A DNA stretch of 64,000 nt from Emiliania huxleyi CCMP1516 (GCF_000372725.1 NW_005199443.1:57121-121120), one strand, 5' to 3'; shown: positions 9,946 through 21,269, counted from the first letter of the stretch. Made by a program: numbers and translations. The notes: a model not told the origin generated them from the sequence alone.

Positions 9946-12790
9946 GCCCCCCTGCGCGTGCCATCATCTCCCGCACGATCCTGCCGCAGGTAGCGTTCGC
10001 ACGCTCGCACGCCCCATTCTGCCACGGCTCGTAGGGGCAGCTGTTGCGGAGGGTGATGCCGTACTTGAGGCAGAGCTCGCGCACGGCGCTGGAGTTGAGG
10101 ACGACCTCGTTGTCGCAGAACGCAACTCCTCCGCGGAACGTGTGGCCGTCCTTTCCCTCGTTCTCGGCGAAGTACTTGCGCAGGTAGGCAGGCGTCTGGC
10201 CCTTGGTCTGCAGGATGTACGGCGTGATGGTGCTGGTGTGCTCGTCGACGACCATGAGTGCGTAGCAGTGCCCATCGACGCCTACCACACCCTTGGGCGA
10301 CCAGAGGTCGTAGTGCGACGAGCCCCCGAAGCGAGTGGCCAGTGGCCGGCCGGTGCTGCGCCGCGCGTGGTACTTGGCGTTCGCCTGCAGCGCGGCGTCG
10401 TCGAGGCCCTCGTTGCGGTCCATCTTGGAGAGGTCTGGCACGCCGTCCGCGATCTTGCTGAGGTCCTTTAGCGCGTCGCCGGAGATGCACAGGGCGTGCC
10501 GCCAGAAGGTGCCATCCGTCGGGCGCCGCCCCGGCTTGCCGCGCACGATGGCCTTGGCGGCGTTGGCGCCGACGGATGCGCCGAGCGGCATCAGGTGGAT
10601 GTTGAAGTCCTCCCCGAAGTAGATGGTCTGCCCGGAGGGGTAGTTGAAGCGTGGTGGGCAGAGGTCGAAGCGGACCACGATGTTCTGCGCCTTGCACTCC
10701 TTGACGCTGACGAGAGGCATGGCGAGTCCGGGCGCGTACAGCGCGTTCACCCACTCGGTGTTCACAACCTTGGTGTCCTGCGGCTTGGTCGGGTCAGCCA
10801 GCGCGAAGGCGTACGCGGTGCCGACGCCCTTCGCCTTGAGGTAGTCGTTGTTTGCGCAGCGGATGTAGATGGGCTTCTCGGGCTCGCGCCACCCGTGAGG
10901 GAAGTAGTCGGGCGTCGGGAACATGTTCATGCCCGCCTTGGAGTCGACGCCAGCGGCATACGATCCCGGCATGTTCACACCGGCGGTCGTGTCGTACGCG
11001 TCGACGACCTTGACATGCCCGACAAGCGCGTGTGCCTGCATCGCGTCCATGCGCGCCACGTACATGGCGAGCATGATGCACGTGTACGAGAGGACGAGCG
11101 GGACCGTCTTGGGCACGTCGATGTCATTCACCGCGCGGAACATGTCGCCCGCGACCTTGCGGTAGATCGGCTGGAGCGGGTCCTCCTCGATGGCGTACTC
11201 TGCTCCGCCACCTGAGCCAGTCGCCGGCCCGGTGGACAGCTCGAGGGGTAGTGCGGTGACGGACTCGACCATCACGCCCATGTTCGAGGGCTCGTCCACG
11301 GCGTCGGCCACAGGCGTGCCGATCGAGGCAGGCGAGCCCATGTAGACCGGGATGAGGCACGCGAGCAGGACGAGTAGGATGGAAGCGCCGATGTACGGGC
11401 GAGGCAGCGCGGTGACGAACGAGGTGAACTTGACCCACAGCCCGCCGCGCGCCCGTGCCTCCGCCGCATTGCGCGCCGCCGTCTTGGCCTTGAGGATGGC
11501 GGGCGTGTCGGTGGGGTTGGAGTCGGGGAAGGTGTCCTCGACCTGGTCGGTGCCGACGCCAGCGACAAAGCCGCCGACGATGCCGTCCGGGTCGAACGTG
11601 CGGGTGACAGAGTCGGCCAGCGCCGCCCGCACCTCCTCGTGGTCGGTCGCGGTGGAGTCCGACTTCTTGAAGGGGTCGTGCGGGAGGGTGCGGCCGGGGG
11701 ACTTGGCGCACACCTTCTTGTACGAGGACTGGGCCATGCGCACCTTCGTCTCGTGGTCGATGCGGTCGGGGAGTTCCTCGAGCACCTTGGCGACAGGGAC
11801 CCCCTTGCAGATGAGGTCGCCGATGCACTTGCCACCGTGCAACCCATTGCAGTGGGGGCACGGCTTGCGCCCAGCGGCTGCGCGGCCGCCGCGGTCCCCG
11901 CCGCCCTTGTCGGACTTGATCTGCGCCTGGAGAGCGGCGACCTGGGACTCGGCGGCCGCGAGCTTCTCCTTGAGCACGCCTTGCGAGGCAATCTCCGCCT
12001 CGAACGCCGCCTGCGCAGCCGCCTTGGCCTCGTTGGCGCGGTCCGCGTTGTCTTGGTCGAGGATGCCCTGCATCGCGAGCGTGGACGCCTTGAGGCCGTA
12101 CGTCTTGCCCGATTGCGCGGCGAGTTGGCGCTGTATGCCGATCTGCACGCGCATGTTTGCGCCGAGCGTGGCCCCCTTGGCGGCGATCGCGTCGAGGATG
12201 TATTCCTCGATCACCTCGTCGGGGAGGTGCCACTGGGAGTCCTTGAGCAACTTGTTCGCCTGCTCGATGCCCGTCTTGAACTTGGCGAGGCTCGCGGACG
12301 TGAGGTCCTTGAGAGCGTCGGGGGAGTACGCCTTCTCGAGATCCGCGCGCAGCGCCTTCGTGCGCACGTTCTTGGAGTTCGTGTCCTCCGACTCGATGAG
12401 CGACTTGATCGCCGCGATGCCCTTCTTGATGTCGTCGTAGTGGTCGGCGTCCTCGTCCGCCAACATCTCGGCGAGCGTGTCGTCGTCCTTGACGGCGTTC
12501 TGCAGCGCACCGTAGAGTTGGCGCGACAGAGTCACCGACAGGTCCTTGAAGAACTTGTCGATCATGGCCGGGATGAGGCCGTCCGCAGTGCCGATGTTCT
12601 TGTAGCGCACGTGCAGCGCGACCGCCTCGGCCTCGCGCTCCGCGCCCGGCCGGATGGTGCCCACCTCGATGATGTCGAGGAGGTACTTGTGTTGCTTCGC
12701 CGCGGTCCGCAGGTTGCGGAACCACTCGTTGAACTCCCGCTCGGAGCTCTGTTTGTAGGCCGGAATCACCAGCTTGTCTGTCGACGACAT
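9291..12790 (-). CDS. Copia gag, protease region and integrase
   Basis: First ATG at 12790 (MSSTDKLVIPAYKQ), just inside the 5' LTR. Gag has a helical capsid-like region and one short zinc knuckle (CPHCNGLHGGKC, CX2CX3HX3C). After gag comes an unusual hydrophobic segment (YIGASILLVLLACLIPVYMG) that could span a membrane. A possible protease aspartate lies in GVDSKAG, but the canonical D-S/T-G-A is not clear. The integrase core shows YDLWSPKG, then CDNE and, about 35 residues on, the glutamate in NGACERAN, fitting D-D-35-E. The frame stays open past the duplication junction to about 8399, but that part is out-of-frame translation. Product role: capsid and cDNA integration. Confidence 0.85.
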
Positions 12791-12833
12791 GTTGTCGTAA
12801 TGTCCCGGGGATCGTTGCCCCGCCGCCACCAAC

Positions 12834-13089
12834 TGTGAAGGTCTTCAGTGACCACTCACAAGCTGTTCCAAGGCCCGACAGAAATGTACTGTCAAAACTT
12901 TGTTCAAACAAAAGTCCTGGCCCGCGGCCCCCACACCCACAATGACTATCAATCCAGGCTGCGGGTGAAGGGCAAAACCGCGCCGCTGCAGAACGGTTTT
13001 TGCAAAACCGCGCCGCAGCGGTACGAAACTGCGCAGATGCAGTCCAGGGGTGGTAAGGACACTATGTGTGTGTGTGTGGCCGTAGACTA
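12834..13089 (-). repeat. 5' LTR of the Copia element (outer end truncated)
   Basis: It is a 256-bp match to the 3' LTR. Compared with that copy it lacks the outermost 29 bases, including the TGTTG end, so the left flank is either deleted or rearranged at 13089/13090. Confidence 0.85.
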
Positions 13090-13775
13090 TGCCGCCGGAT
13101 CGAGCCAAGACTAAGGCTGCAGGATTCGGCCTCGCCTGCTGCGAGTGCCCTCCCGATGTCGTCGAAAACCCAAAATTGAAGTCGACCTCCCAAAGCTGTC
13201 CCCCCGCAACGTACATTAAACTCCGGTGACGATCTGTTTTCCAACAACTTAAGTACCAGGGCTCCAGGCCCCAAATGATGTGTGAGTGCTAGAGTTGTTT
13301 CGTATGTTGCTAAAAATCTCTCTCTCTGAATGAGTGCGCGACACGCATGTTGCGAGCAGCGTTGTTGATGTTTTGCGCGTCGCCACAGTGGCTTGCCTCC
13401 CCACACACTTGTCAGTGTGAGCGTTCCCGTTCACACATGACCGTCCTTGTGTGACCGTCTCATGTTCGCCATTGGTTGGCTTGTTCTGTTGCTACACTTT
13501 GACTATCGAACTCTACCGAATACTGCTCCCTTTCACATGGTACCTCCTGCCGAGATTCTCGACGACACCTCGGTCGTCCACCCTGAGGCTGACCCCCGCT
13601 TCCGGCGCGACTTCCGTCCCCTAGATTCTACACGTCCGGCGGCGGCTCGAACGCTCTCGTTCCAGTTTTTTTTCTTGCGAAATTCTCTTTTTTCAGACGC
13701 CGTAAAACCTCTTCCGCCGCTCGTTCGCGCCGCTCGCGCCGTCGCCGCCCAGCGGCTCCTTTCTGTGTGTGTGAA
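13090..13775. other. Intergenic region
   Basis: No gene was recognised. The sequence is less GC-rich than its neighbours and forms the 5' flank of the plus-strand gene starting at 13776. A pyrimidine-rich stretch near 13663-13695 could be an intron 3' end or a promoter element. Confidence 0.35.
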
Positions 13776-15263
13776 ATGGCAGCGCGCGACCCCGAGCTGT
13801 ACGGCGCGCCGTCAGCATTCGCCGCGCCGCACGGCTACCTCCGAGGCCTTCCACCGCAGGTTCTACCGCTGCGACGGTCGACATCAATCGACGTCGCCAG
13901 CCTCAACGTCACGATCGCGTCAAATTTCACGGTGCGGCTCGCGACGTACAACCCGTCGATTGCGCGCGCGCCGCCCGGGCTGTGTCCGCGGTGCACATGG
14001 GTCGCGGCGATGCGCGGCGATGCGTTGCACCAGTGCGCAGCCGACAATCCGTGGAAGCGGCCCGACGCGGCGGAGCCACGGTCGATGTTCGCGTCCTTCA
14101 AGTCGACGCTCATAGCCGTCTACGACGCGTCGTGGCGCCAGCTGGGGTGGACGTGGCTCATCAGCAGCGGCCCGGTGCAGGTCCATGTCCCCGGGACGCC
14201 GGTTACCGCCGAGAGCCCGCACGACAGGGTGGAGGCCGGCGTCGCGGACGGCTTCACGCCGCCGCTGCTCAAGCAAGTGTGGGACGCTCGGCTGCTGCGC
14301 TACGGACACCGGCTATTCGCCACCTTCAACTGCCTCAGCTGCCTGCCTTCGCTGAACCTCCTCCACCTCACCGGCGATTCCACTCCCGACGGCGGCGTGC
14401 GCCACCTCCGCGCGTGGTCGCAACGGCTCCACCCCATCTTTCGGCCGTGGGCGCGCGGACGGAACCAGGCGTATTTTGTCAGCGGCGACGGCAGGCTCAT
14501 GATGCAGCCGTGGCTCGGCCTCGTCGGTAGCTTTGGCACACCGCGCTTTGGCAACCTCACCGTGAGATGCGACGAACGGCGCGGCAGGCGCGACCAATGC
14601 GGGACGACGCCCCTTGGCCGCGAGATCGCGATTGACGCAATCGTGGCCATGAAAAAGCCGCCCGGCCGGCACAGGCTGAGGCTCGTCCGCAATGAATCGC
14701 TGAGCGACCTCCGTGTCGCCGGCGGCCACACCCTCTCGACGACGGCTCACCTCGTGCCGATCCGGCGCGAAGCCTGCGAGCTGCTCCTCGGCGTTGGACA
14801 CCTCCACCGCGCCACCGGGCCAACAGAGCGGAAGCTGGCGCGGCTGCGCGGCGACCGGCGCGGCGGGCTAGTGGCAGCAGGGCGGCCGCCGCAACGGAGG
14901 GACTCAGGCAGCGAGCGCTTCGAGTTTGGCAGCCAGTATACCCACTTTTGGTACGCGCTCGACCCGCTGACGCTCCGCATCGTCGCCACCAGCGGCGAGT
15001 GGTGCCTCGCGGCCGAGCGCGACCCGCGCGACTGCGAGAGCGTGCAGTTTGTGAGCGGCGTCGCGCTCGACGACGTCGGTCGCGGCGGAGGCGGCGGCAG
15101 CGGCGGCGGCGGCGGCGACCTCGTCGTCTCGTACGGTGTGACCGACTGCTCAGCGAAGGTGGCGACCCTGCCACTGAGCGGCGTGTGGGCGGCGCTCAAG
15201 CCGCGCGATGTGTGGGGAAAAGAGATGTGCTCGAACGGCAACGGGCGGCTGGTGGGTGTGTGA
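13776..15263 (+). CDS. Beta-propeller glycosidase-like protein (GH43/GH130-like C-term)
   Basis: Single open frame of 495 codons from ATG 13776; an in-frame GTG nine bases upstream is a less likely start. There is no clear signal peptide. The middle and C-terminus contain phrases typical of five-bladed propeller glycosidase/phosphorylase-like proteins: RYGHRLFATFNCLSCLP, QYTHFWYALDPLTLRIVATSGEWCLA and VVSYGVTDCSAKVATLPLSG. The last resembles the conserved 'ISYG-x-D' blade seen near the C-terminus of GH130-type proteins. Substrate and catalytic residues cannot be assigned. A Gly/Ser-rich insertion (about residue 440) precedes the last blade. It lies in a run of glycan-related genes. The family call is tentative; the gene itself is well supported. 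Confidence 0.6.
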   Translation: MAARDPELYGAPSAFAAPHGYLRGLPPQVLPLRRSTSIDVASLNVTIASNFTVRLATYNPSIARAPPGLCPRCTWVAAMRGDALHQCAADNPWKRPDAAEPRSMFASFKSTLIAVYDASWRQLGWTWLISSGPVQVHVPGTPVTAESPHDRVEAGVADGFTPPLLKQVWDARLLRYGHRLFATFNCLSCLPSLNLLHLTGDSTPDGGVRHLRAWSQRLHPIFRPWARGRNQAYFVSGDGRLMMQPWLGLVGSFGTPRFGNLTVRCDERRGRRDQCGTTPLGREIAIDAIVAMKKPPGRHRLRLVRNESLSDLRVAGGHTLSTTAHLVPIRREACELLLGVGHLHRATGPTERKLARLRGDRRGGLVAAGRPPQRRDSGSERFEFGSQYTHFWYALDPLTLRIVATSGEWCLAAERDPRDCESVQFVSGVALDDVGRGGGGGSGGGGGDLVVSYGVTDCSAKVATLPLSGVWAALKPRDVWGKEMCSNGNGRLVGV

Positions 15264-15343
15264 GAGCTCCACTCTGAGGAAAGCTCAAGAAGTCATTCCG
15301 GCATCTGCAACGTGCAAGACACACGGCTTTACGTTACGATACT

Positions 15344-16564
15344 CTATACGATTAACGATTTTACGACCTTTTTAACATAGCGGCCCGCCGCCCGGCCGGC
15401 GGCTCCCGCCGCGTCCTTCCCGCCGCCGCCGCCGCCGTACAGCGACATCACCTGGTTGGTCACCAGCCGCCAGTACTGCCTCGCGTCGCCCGGCATCGCC
15501 GGCCAGATCTCGCGCCACACGTGGTTCTTCATGTGCTGCAGCGCGACGTAGATCGTGTTCTCGCCGCGACCCGTGCGCACCGTCGGCTCCTCGTCCCGCG
15601 GGTCGCCCCGCTCGGTCGCGTGCCACCGGCTCGCCCTCGGCGCGGTTATTCGCGTCGTCGCCAGCCACTTGCCGAAGCGGATCGTCCACCGCATCGTCGG
15701 GTGCAGACCGAGAGCCGTCCGCTGCATCGGCACGCTCTTCCCCGCCGCGGCCTGCGTCGCCAGGAACTCGCGCAGCCGCAGGCGCACGACCCGAAGGTGC
15801 GCCGACAGCGCCGGCCCGTGGGGCGCTAGTCGGCCGCTCATCGCCACGCGCAGCCTCGTCCTGTGCTGCTCGTCATCCTCCGCCTCGAGGGCGTCCGCCA
15901 GCGCGCTGCGCCGCACACCCCGGCGCACAGGAGGCGGCGCCGGCTGCACCTCGGCCGCCTCGGCGGGATCTGCGGCACGGGCGCCATGCTCGCCGTCCGC
16001 GCGGTCCATCGCCGCATCCCCATCCCCGTCTGCAGCAGCGCCGCCTGCGCCCGCGCCGGCCTGCTCTGGGACGGCGCGCCACCGCTCGTCGTCCAGCATG
16101 TGCCACCACCGCCGATCCGAGAAGCCGTCGTACTCGACCTCGTGCACGATCCATCCGTCCCCGTCCTCCTCCCCCCCATGACGGTCCATCCGTCCCCGTC
16201 CTCCTCCCCCCCATGACGGTCGCAGGGTACCACCGCTCGCTGTCGCAGAATATCTCGAGGCGCGATCCGGTGGACAGGACAGTGTGTGGCCGTCGAGCGC
16301 CGCCCTGGCATCCTCGCGCTGTCGCTTCCGCCGCTTCGCCTTCGTCTCCTTGCTGCGCAGCAGCGTGTAGTTCGGGCCCACCTCCGCCAAGCTGTCCAGC
16401 ACGTGGGCGGCGCTCGCCATCTCGACCGCGTCGTCCTCCGGCGGAAGCTCCGCGTCGCCCGCGGCCGCTTCCCGAGCGCGCTCGTCGCGCATCCGCTCGT
16501 GGTGGGCCTGCTGACGCGCCACGCCGGCGCCCGTGTGCCTCGCCGCCGCGTCCAGCGACGGCAT
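15344..16564 (-). CDS. Hypothetical protein, acidic/Ala-rich
   Basis: ATG at 16564 (MPSLDAAARHTG) gives about 406 residues; the open frame continues upstream to 17296 without an ATG, so a 5' exon is possible. The protein has a Glu/Arg-rich region, an acidic tract with several WW-containing phrases (SDRRWWHMLDDERW), and a more conserved-looking C-terminus (MRWTIRFGKWLATTRIT, ENTIYVALQHMKNHVW). The family was not recognised. A 37-bp unit is tandemly duplicated within it (about 16140-16215), encoding a Gly/Arg/Asp-rich repeat. An origin in a mobile element is possible, because the C-terminal phrases look enzyme-like, but nothing decisive is seen. Confidence 0.4.
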   Translation of the reverse strand: MPSLDAAARHTGAGVARQQAHHERMRDERAREAAAGDAELPPEDDAVEMASAAHVLDSLAEVGPNYTLLRSKETKAKRRKRQREDARAALDGHTLSCPPDRASRYSATASGGTLRPSWGGGGRGRMDRHGGEEDGDGWIVHEVEYDGFSDRRWWHMLDDERWRAVPEQAGAGAGGAAADGDGDAAMDRADGEHGARAADPAEAAEVQPAPPPVRRGVRRSALADALEAEDDEQHRTRLRVAMSGRLAPHGPALSAHLRVVRLRLREFLATQAAAGKSVPMQRTALGLHPTMRWTIRFGKWLATTRITAPRASRWHATERGDPRDEEPTVRTGRGENTIYVALQHMKNHVWREIWPAMPGDARQYWRLVTNQVMSLYGGGGGGKDAAGAAGRAAGRYVKKVVKSLIV

Positions 16565-17525
16565 CAGTGCTGTCCGCCCGAGCGTGACTCGCCACTCCAC
16601 GACCTCCACGACCTCGGCGGCGAGCGCTCGAGCATAGCATCTTAATCCCGAACCACAACTTGCGCCGGACGATTCGAGAGTGGCAGGAGGCGCGGGCGTC
16701 ACCTTGAGCCCCCAGCACGGGTGCCCAAGCCCGGCGCAGCGCAGCGCCGGGGAACGCGACCTTCGCGCGAGCGTGGGTGCTTGATGTGGACGACAGACGG
16801 ACCCCACACTAGAGCCGTAGTTTCCGCGCCTACTTTCGCTTTTGGTAGTAGGCCGTGACCCGTGTACGGCTTTGCTGGAGGTTGCGGATGCGCGACGCGC
16901 GTGCTTTATTTGGAATATCAAAACACAGCCCGACCGATATCCCGAACCGGGGGTCGATTTACTGGGTCCACTGCACCGCTTCTGGACCCGTCCAAGAGCC
17001 TCTCCGGACACGTTCGCTCGAGGGCTTAGTTGACGGCCGACGTCGACGGTCAAAGCTCCAGACGCCGCGACCAAAGGTCCGCGCACGGCCCCAGGACTCG
17101 TGGTGAGTGTGGGGTGTGCCTCAGCAGGAGGCGGAGAGGCCGCGCGTGAACTCCCGTAGAAGCTCGCGAAGTGCGGATTTGGAGCGCCGCGCCGGACCTC
17201 CGGCCCTCCCCTCCGGATTTGTTGTGGTCGATTTTGGCCAAAAACTAAAGGTAAAGCGTCAAGCCGCTTCAAGCCGCCCGATGTGCGTTCCGGCACGGTA
17301 GTTTCCTATATACGGCTCTCCTAGTTCGATAATGCGTACGTTTGTAATACGTTACTCTAGTACTCTGTACCAACTCCAACAGGGCCACACGCGGCGCCCG
17401 CTGAACATACTCGTAAATTGTGTATACCTGCATCGCCTAACGGTAGCTAGAGCGGTAGCTCCACCCGCCCGCCGCCACCGCGCCACCGCGCCACCGGGCC
17501 GCGCCCTCGACGATGTCTCGTGCGG
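16565..17525. other. Intergenic or 5' extension of the unknown ORF
   Basis: The minus-strand frame remains open here but has no start codon and no recognisable domain. No other feature was seen. Confidence 0.3.
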
Positions 17526-18960
17526 TCACAGCGCCCGCGTGCCCACGCGCATACGTGGCCACGCGCCAGACGGCTCCCCCTCCCCCTCGGCCTCCGTCAG
17601 GGGTGCCGACGCGTTGGTCCCGAGGAGGTCGGTGTAGATGCGCGCGCGTGCAAAGATGCGCTGCGGCGCGAAACGGCGCGCGTAGAGAGCCGCCACGCTA
17701 GCGTTTGTTTGTAGCGGCCGCGTGCTGTCCGACGTCGAGCCGCGGATCAGCCGCTGCTCGAGGATGGATGGCAGAGCATCGACGGCCCCGAAAGTGACCA
17801 AGCCGGCGTACTCGTGCTCGTCCTTGTAGTACGCACGCTCCGAGATGACCGTCGCGCCGCGCGAAAGCAGCAGGCTGGTGCGGAAGACGACCGGATTGTG
17901 CGAACTTTGCGCGTGGCCGCACTCTTTGTGCAAGTTCAAGTGCGCAGCCCAACGGCCGGTGCCCGCCCAAAAGGCCTCAAACGCCGCCTCGCTCCAGACC
18001 GACCAAGTGGCATTCAGACGGCCGCCGAGCACGCGCTGCAGCCGCGCGTAGCATCTCTTGCGCCCGCTCTTGTAGAAAGGGAAGCCGAAGAAGAGGAGAT
18101 CGGCCTTGGTCTGTGGACCAAGCGCAGCGGCGTCGGCAGCCGCAACGGCGCGCCCCTCAGACTCGCTCGGCGCGGTGAACCCCAGCGGCACGTAGCGAAG
18201 GGTTAGGCCCGCGGGCAGTCGCGGCGCGCATGCGTCGAAGTTGTGCCAACTGAACTCCCACAGCTCGCGCGGGGCGCTCCTTGCGAGCAGACATCCATCG
18301 GCCGGCTCCGTCTGGAAATAGACGGTTCGCACGCCCTGGGTGCTGAGTGCGTGCCAGGGTGGTTTGTCTGAGCCGATCGGCCCAATCCTGCCCGGCGGGG
18401 AGGGGGGGGGGGGGGCGTGGGGACGGTGGCAGTGCGGCGGTGCCTCGCCGGTGCGCCTCTCACCACACAAAGATGTCGCCATCGCGCAAAGTCACAAGCT
18501 CGGGGCTCTCCATGTACAGCACACCATACCCCTGCACGATCAAAGGCTGCGATCGCGCCGCCTTGAAGCCGCCAACGAGCGAGTCGACAACGGGCTTGTA
18601 CATGAATGAGAGATCAAAGCCACCGCCCCTGGCCGCCCAAATGATGACGGCACGCTGCAAAGGCGCGCGCGACGAGAGCCCCAAATCCATCGACTTGGCG
18701 TGCGTGCACGAGCAGTTGTACGCTGAACGGCCTGAGGGGGGCGGGCGGGGGCGGGGTGCCGAGGGCGGAGGGGGGGGGGGGGCGGGGGGCGGGGGGCGGC
18801 CTGGCGGGTAACCGCAATGTACTGGTCTGGAGCCGCAGCGAAACTTGCCTCGACAATTTGCGACCCACATGCTGCCGTTCGCAGGGTCACACCCGAAACT
18901 GCGCCCGAGCACGCACGGCGCGAAACTCGTCTGCCTCACGAGCTTGCATTGGGCGCGCGA
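17526..18960 (-). CDS. GT-B-like glycosyltransferase with Cys-rich module
   Basis: At least two exons. The upstream exon (to about 18480) carries a Cys-rich module: SFAPC...SFGC...MWVANCRGKFRC, CGYPPG, a Pro spacer and AYNCSC. It continues into a core beginning QRAVIIWAARGG and ending GDIF. After a short intron the frame resumes at about 18335 with RTVYFQTEP, ELWEFSWHNFDAC, YVPLGF, DLLFFGFP and WAAHLNLHKEC...RTSLLLSRGATVISE. This order matches a GT-B-like family in which a YFQxEP strand, an E-W-[DE]-[YF]-S motif and a VPLG turn precede an 'L-N-x-H' motif and an 'R-x-x-x-L-x-x-G' helix. The predicted role is addition of a sugar to a secreted or surface glycan. Stop at 17526. Junctions are inferred. 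It may be the 3' half of one long gene with the next entry. Confidence 0.6.
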
Positions 18961-19171
18961 CACTCCTGGCGCATCGTGCCCTGGTTTTGCGAGTCGTTGG
19001 GCGCGGCGGGGTCGCCGAGGCGTCCGCACATGCTTGGTCGCGGCCGTCGCCGCCGCCTGCTCCCGTGCCGCCGCCCACGCCGCCGCTCTCCACCTATCCG
19101 TCGCCGCTGCCGCCACCGCAGCGGCCGCCTCCTCCGCCGCCACCTCTGGCGCATGCTCGCAATGGCGCGGG

Positions 19172-20821
19172 CACTGCTCGGGGGTCGGCTCGAGCTGCGC
19201 GCGACCGTCGCGTCCGACGAAGCAGCCGCCCCAAGCGTGAACAAGCAGCGCATCGCCCGATCCGGTGAGCCGCGCGCGGTCTTGCAAGACGCGCACGGCC
19301 TGGAAGTTGGAGAGGAACGCGGTAAGAGGCGGCTGTGTGTGTGTGTGGGTGGGTGGGTGGGTGGGAGGAAGAGGCGTGACTGAGTCACGCACGGCCTGAA
19401 GTTACCTCGAAGTGACGCCGCGCGATTTGAGCACACACAGCCGAGCTGAAGCTCGGGGTAATGCGCAGGACCTGTGGGGAGGAGGGTCTGGTCCTGTCGA
19501 TGGTGCCTATACTGCCTGCGGGGTGGGGTGGAGGGAGGTGGAGTGCTGGCGAGGGAGAAGGAAGAGTGTCGCAAGAGCCTCGTGCACGTGCTGCGCCCAC
19601 AGAAAGTGGCTCCACTTTCTGCCAATGCCGAGCTCCGCGTTGCGCGCGGCGTACGCGTCCCACTCGCTCGCGATGCGACCCCACGAAGCGACGAGCGCCG
19701 GCGGCCCTGCCAGCCACCAATCCATCACAAAATACGACCGCTCCACGTCTGCCGCCCTGTAACCACCGTGAGCCGTGAGGGGACAGTTCACATGCTTGTA
19801 CGGTCGCACATTTCACCACGCCGATGGTGGGCGCCAGCGTAATCGGCGACGGCGCAATGCGCGAGGAGCGGCAGCCGGGGTGTGCCTGTATAATAGCCGA
19901 GACTAGGGCCGAAAATAGCTGAGATTTTGCCGAGATGAGGCGGGCGCGGCGCTCCCGCGGCCGCGCAAGTCGCAGGCGGACTCTTCCGATGCTTGCAGCA
20001 CCAGTGCGCGAAGGTGACCTACTCACTGGTGTAATTACCGTTGAATTAGTTGGAGAGGCAGCACGCGTGCGCGGCGGAGCGACCGTCTCCGCGGGCATCC
20101 GGTGCAGGTCTACCGGAGAGGAGAGCACCGCGTCCGTCCGGATCGCCAGCGCGAGGGTGTACGTCACGTTCCGCAGCGCTGCAAACTCGCGCATCAGCAA
20201 GGCGGCCCGCCCGATGGAAAGGGCCTGCGAGCGCGCCTTGAGCGCCTGGCTGGTGTACTGCGGCGGCTCGTGCCGGCTGCCCCGCAGCACGACGCCGTAC
20301 GCCTCGTCGAACCACGGCGCGGCCTCCCGGTTCCAAGAATGTGCGAACACGTCAACTTGCTCCCCACGAGCGGCCGCGTCAACCACGTACTTGAGGTGAC
20401 TCGCCGCGCAGTGGCGGAGCAGCATGCGCTTTCCGGCGTGGCCTCCGTCGTGCCACTTGCTGTGAAAGTCGGACGAGCTCGAGCGGACCTCGGTTCCGAG
20501 CATGCCGTGAAGCAGTAGCGCAAACCGGTGCGGCGAATCGCCGCGGCGCTCCTCCGCCTCGCGCGGGCGAGCGAGCGCCTGGGTCTCCTCGTCCGAAAGC
20601 GTCCAGAATGGATCTCCTCGTCCGCTGCCGCAGCTGCAGTTGTACGCTGGTGCGCCCTCCGGGTAGCCGCAGCGGAACGGGGGCCGTCGGCCGGCACAAC
20701 GGAATACACCTCGGCAGTTTTGCACCCAGATTGAGCGTGACGTGCCAAGGCAGCCGAAGCTGACGCCGCGCTCGCACCTGGCGAAACTGTGCTGCTCCAC
20801 CAGTGATGCCCCGCAGGGCAT
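19172..20821 (-). CDS. Glycosyltransferase-like protein with N-terminal Cys-rich module
   Basis: ATG at 20821. Residues 1-70 form the same Cys-rich module as the neighbouring gene (SFARC...SFGC...IWVQNCRGVFRC...CGYPEG...YNCSC). The catalytic-like part starts HRFALLLHGMLG and includes YVVDAAARGEQVDVFAHSW, WFDEAYG and LALAIRTDAVLSSPVDL, where RTDAVL resembles a DxD-type sugar-nucleotide site. The frame closes around 20096. A later exon at about 19560-19790 resumes with RSYFVMDWWLAGPP and WSHFLWAQHV, and another at 19299 with AVRVLQDRARLTGSGDALL. Exon joints between 20096 and 19790 could not be fixed. The predicted role is a Golgi or secretory-pathway glycosyltransferase. It lacks an obvious signal at this ATG, so a 5' exon may exist. 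Confidence 0.55.
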
Positions 20822-21269
20822 TCGCGCCAGAGGTGAGACACGAGTTCAGACTGCCCTCCACGCACAGACGCCTTGCTCTAAAGAACAGCGCTGATGGCTG
20901 ACCTCGGAATGTGACACAGAATGGCTGTGCTGGCACCTTCACAGCCATCTTACCTACTGTCCAAGCCTAAAGTCTGGGCAGGTTACTCAGGACACGATCC
21001 CGGCGTGAACACAACTAACTGACGGATCCGCTCCTGACAGTCGCACGCGCCGCGCTGCGGGGCGTGCGACTGTCTTTGTTTGAAGTAAAAAGTCGAATCA
21101 GAGCGCCGTCGGCGTTGTCCTGAGTTTTCTCCCCTGGACCGCCCGTCCCGGCACCGCTCCGGGACGCACGCCGGCGAAGCACCATCAAGCAACAACTCTC
21201 TCCATCAAGCTGCTGTACGGCCCCGGCATCGCCTCCCCTGGCTTAGCTAGACTTAGAGATATTGTGCTC
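20822..21269. other. Intergenic region between divergent genes
   Basis: No gene was recognised. The stretch includes an inverted-repeat-like pair around 21041-21070 (GTCGCACGC...GCGTGCGAC) that could form a hairpin. It is the probable shared upstream region of the minus-strand glycosyltransferase and the plus-strand ORF. Confidence 0.4.

Larger units (their letters stand above)
6375..13089 (-). mobile_element. Ty1/Copia-type LTR retrotransposon
   Basis: The element has LTRs at both ends and gag, integrase, RT and RNase H in that order, which defines Copia (integrase before RT). The LTR copies look identical over 256 bp, so insertion was recent. A purine run (GGATGGGGGG on the minus strand, 6670-6661) sits one base from the 3' LTR, as a polypurine tract should. 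The polyprotein is broken by a 655-bp tandem duplication (8636-9945) that shifts the frame. No target-site duplication can be checked, because the outer end of the 5' LTR is missing. Confidence 0.93.

Noticed and set aside
17107..17301. Short plus-strand ORFs between the unknown gene and the glycosyltransferases
   Set aside because: All under 90 codons, mutually overlapping and without motifs.
21041..21072. Hairpin GTCGCACGC...GCGTGCGAC as a rho-independent terminator
   Set aside because: Not meaningful in a eukaryotic nuclear genome; noted only as a local inverted repeat.
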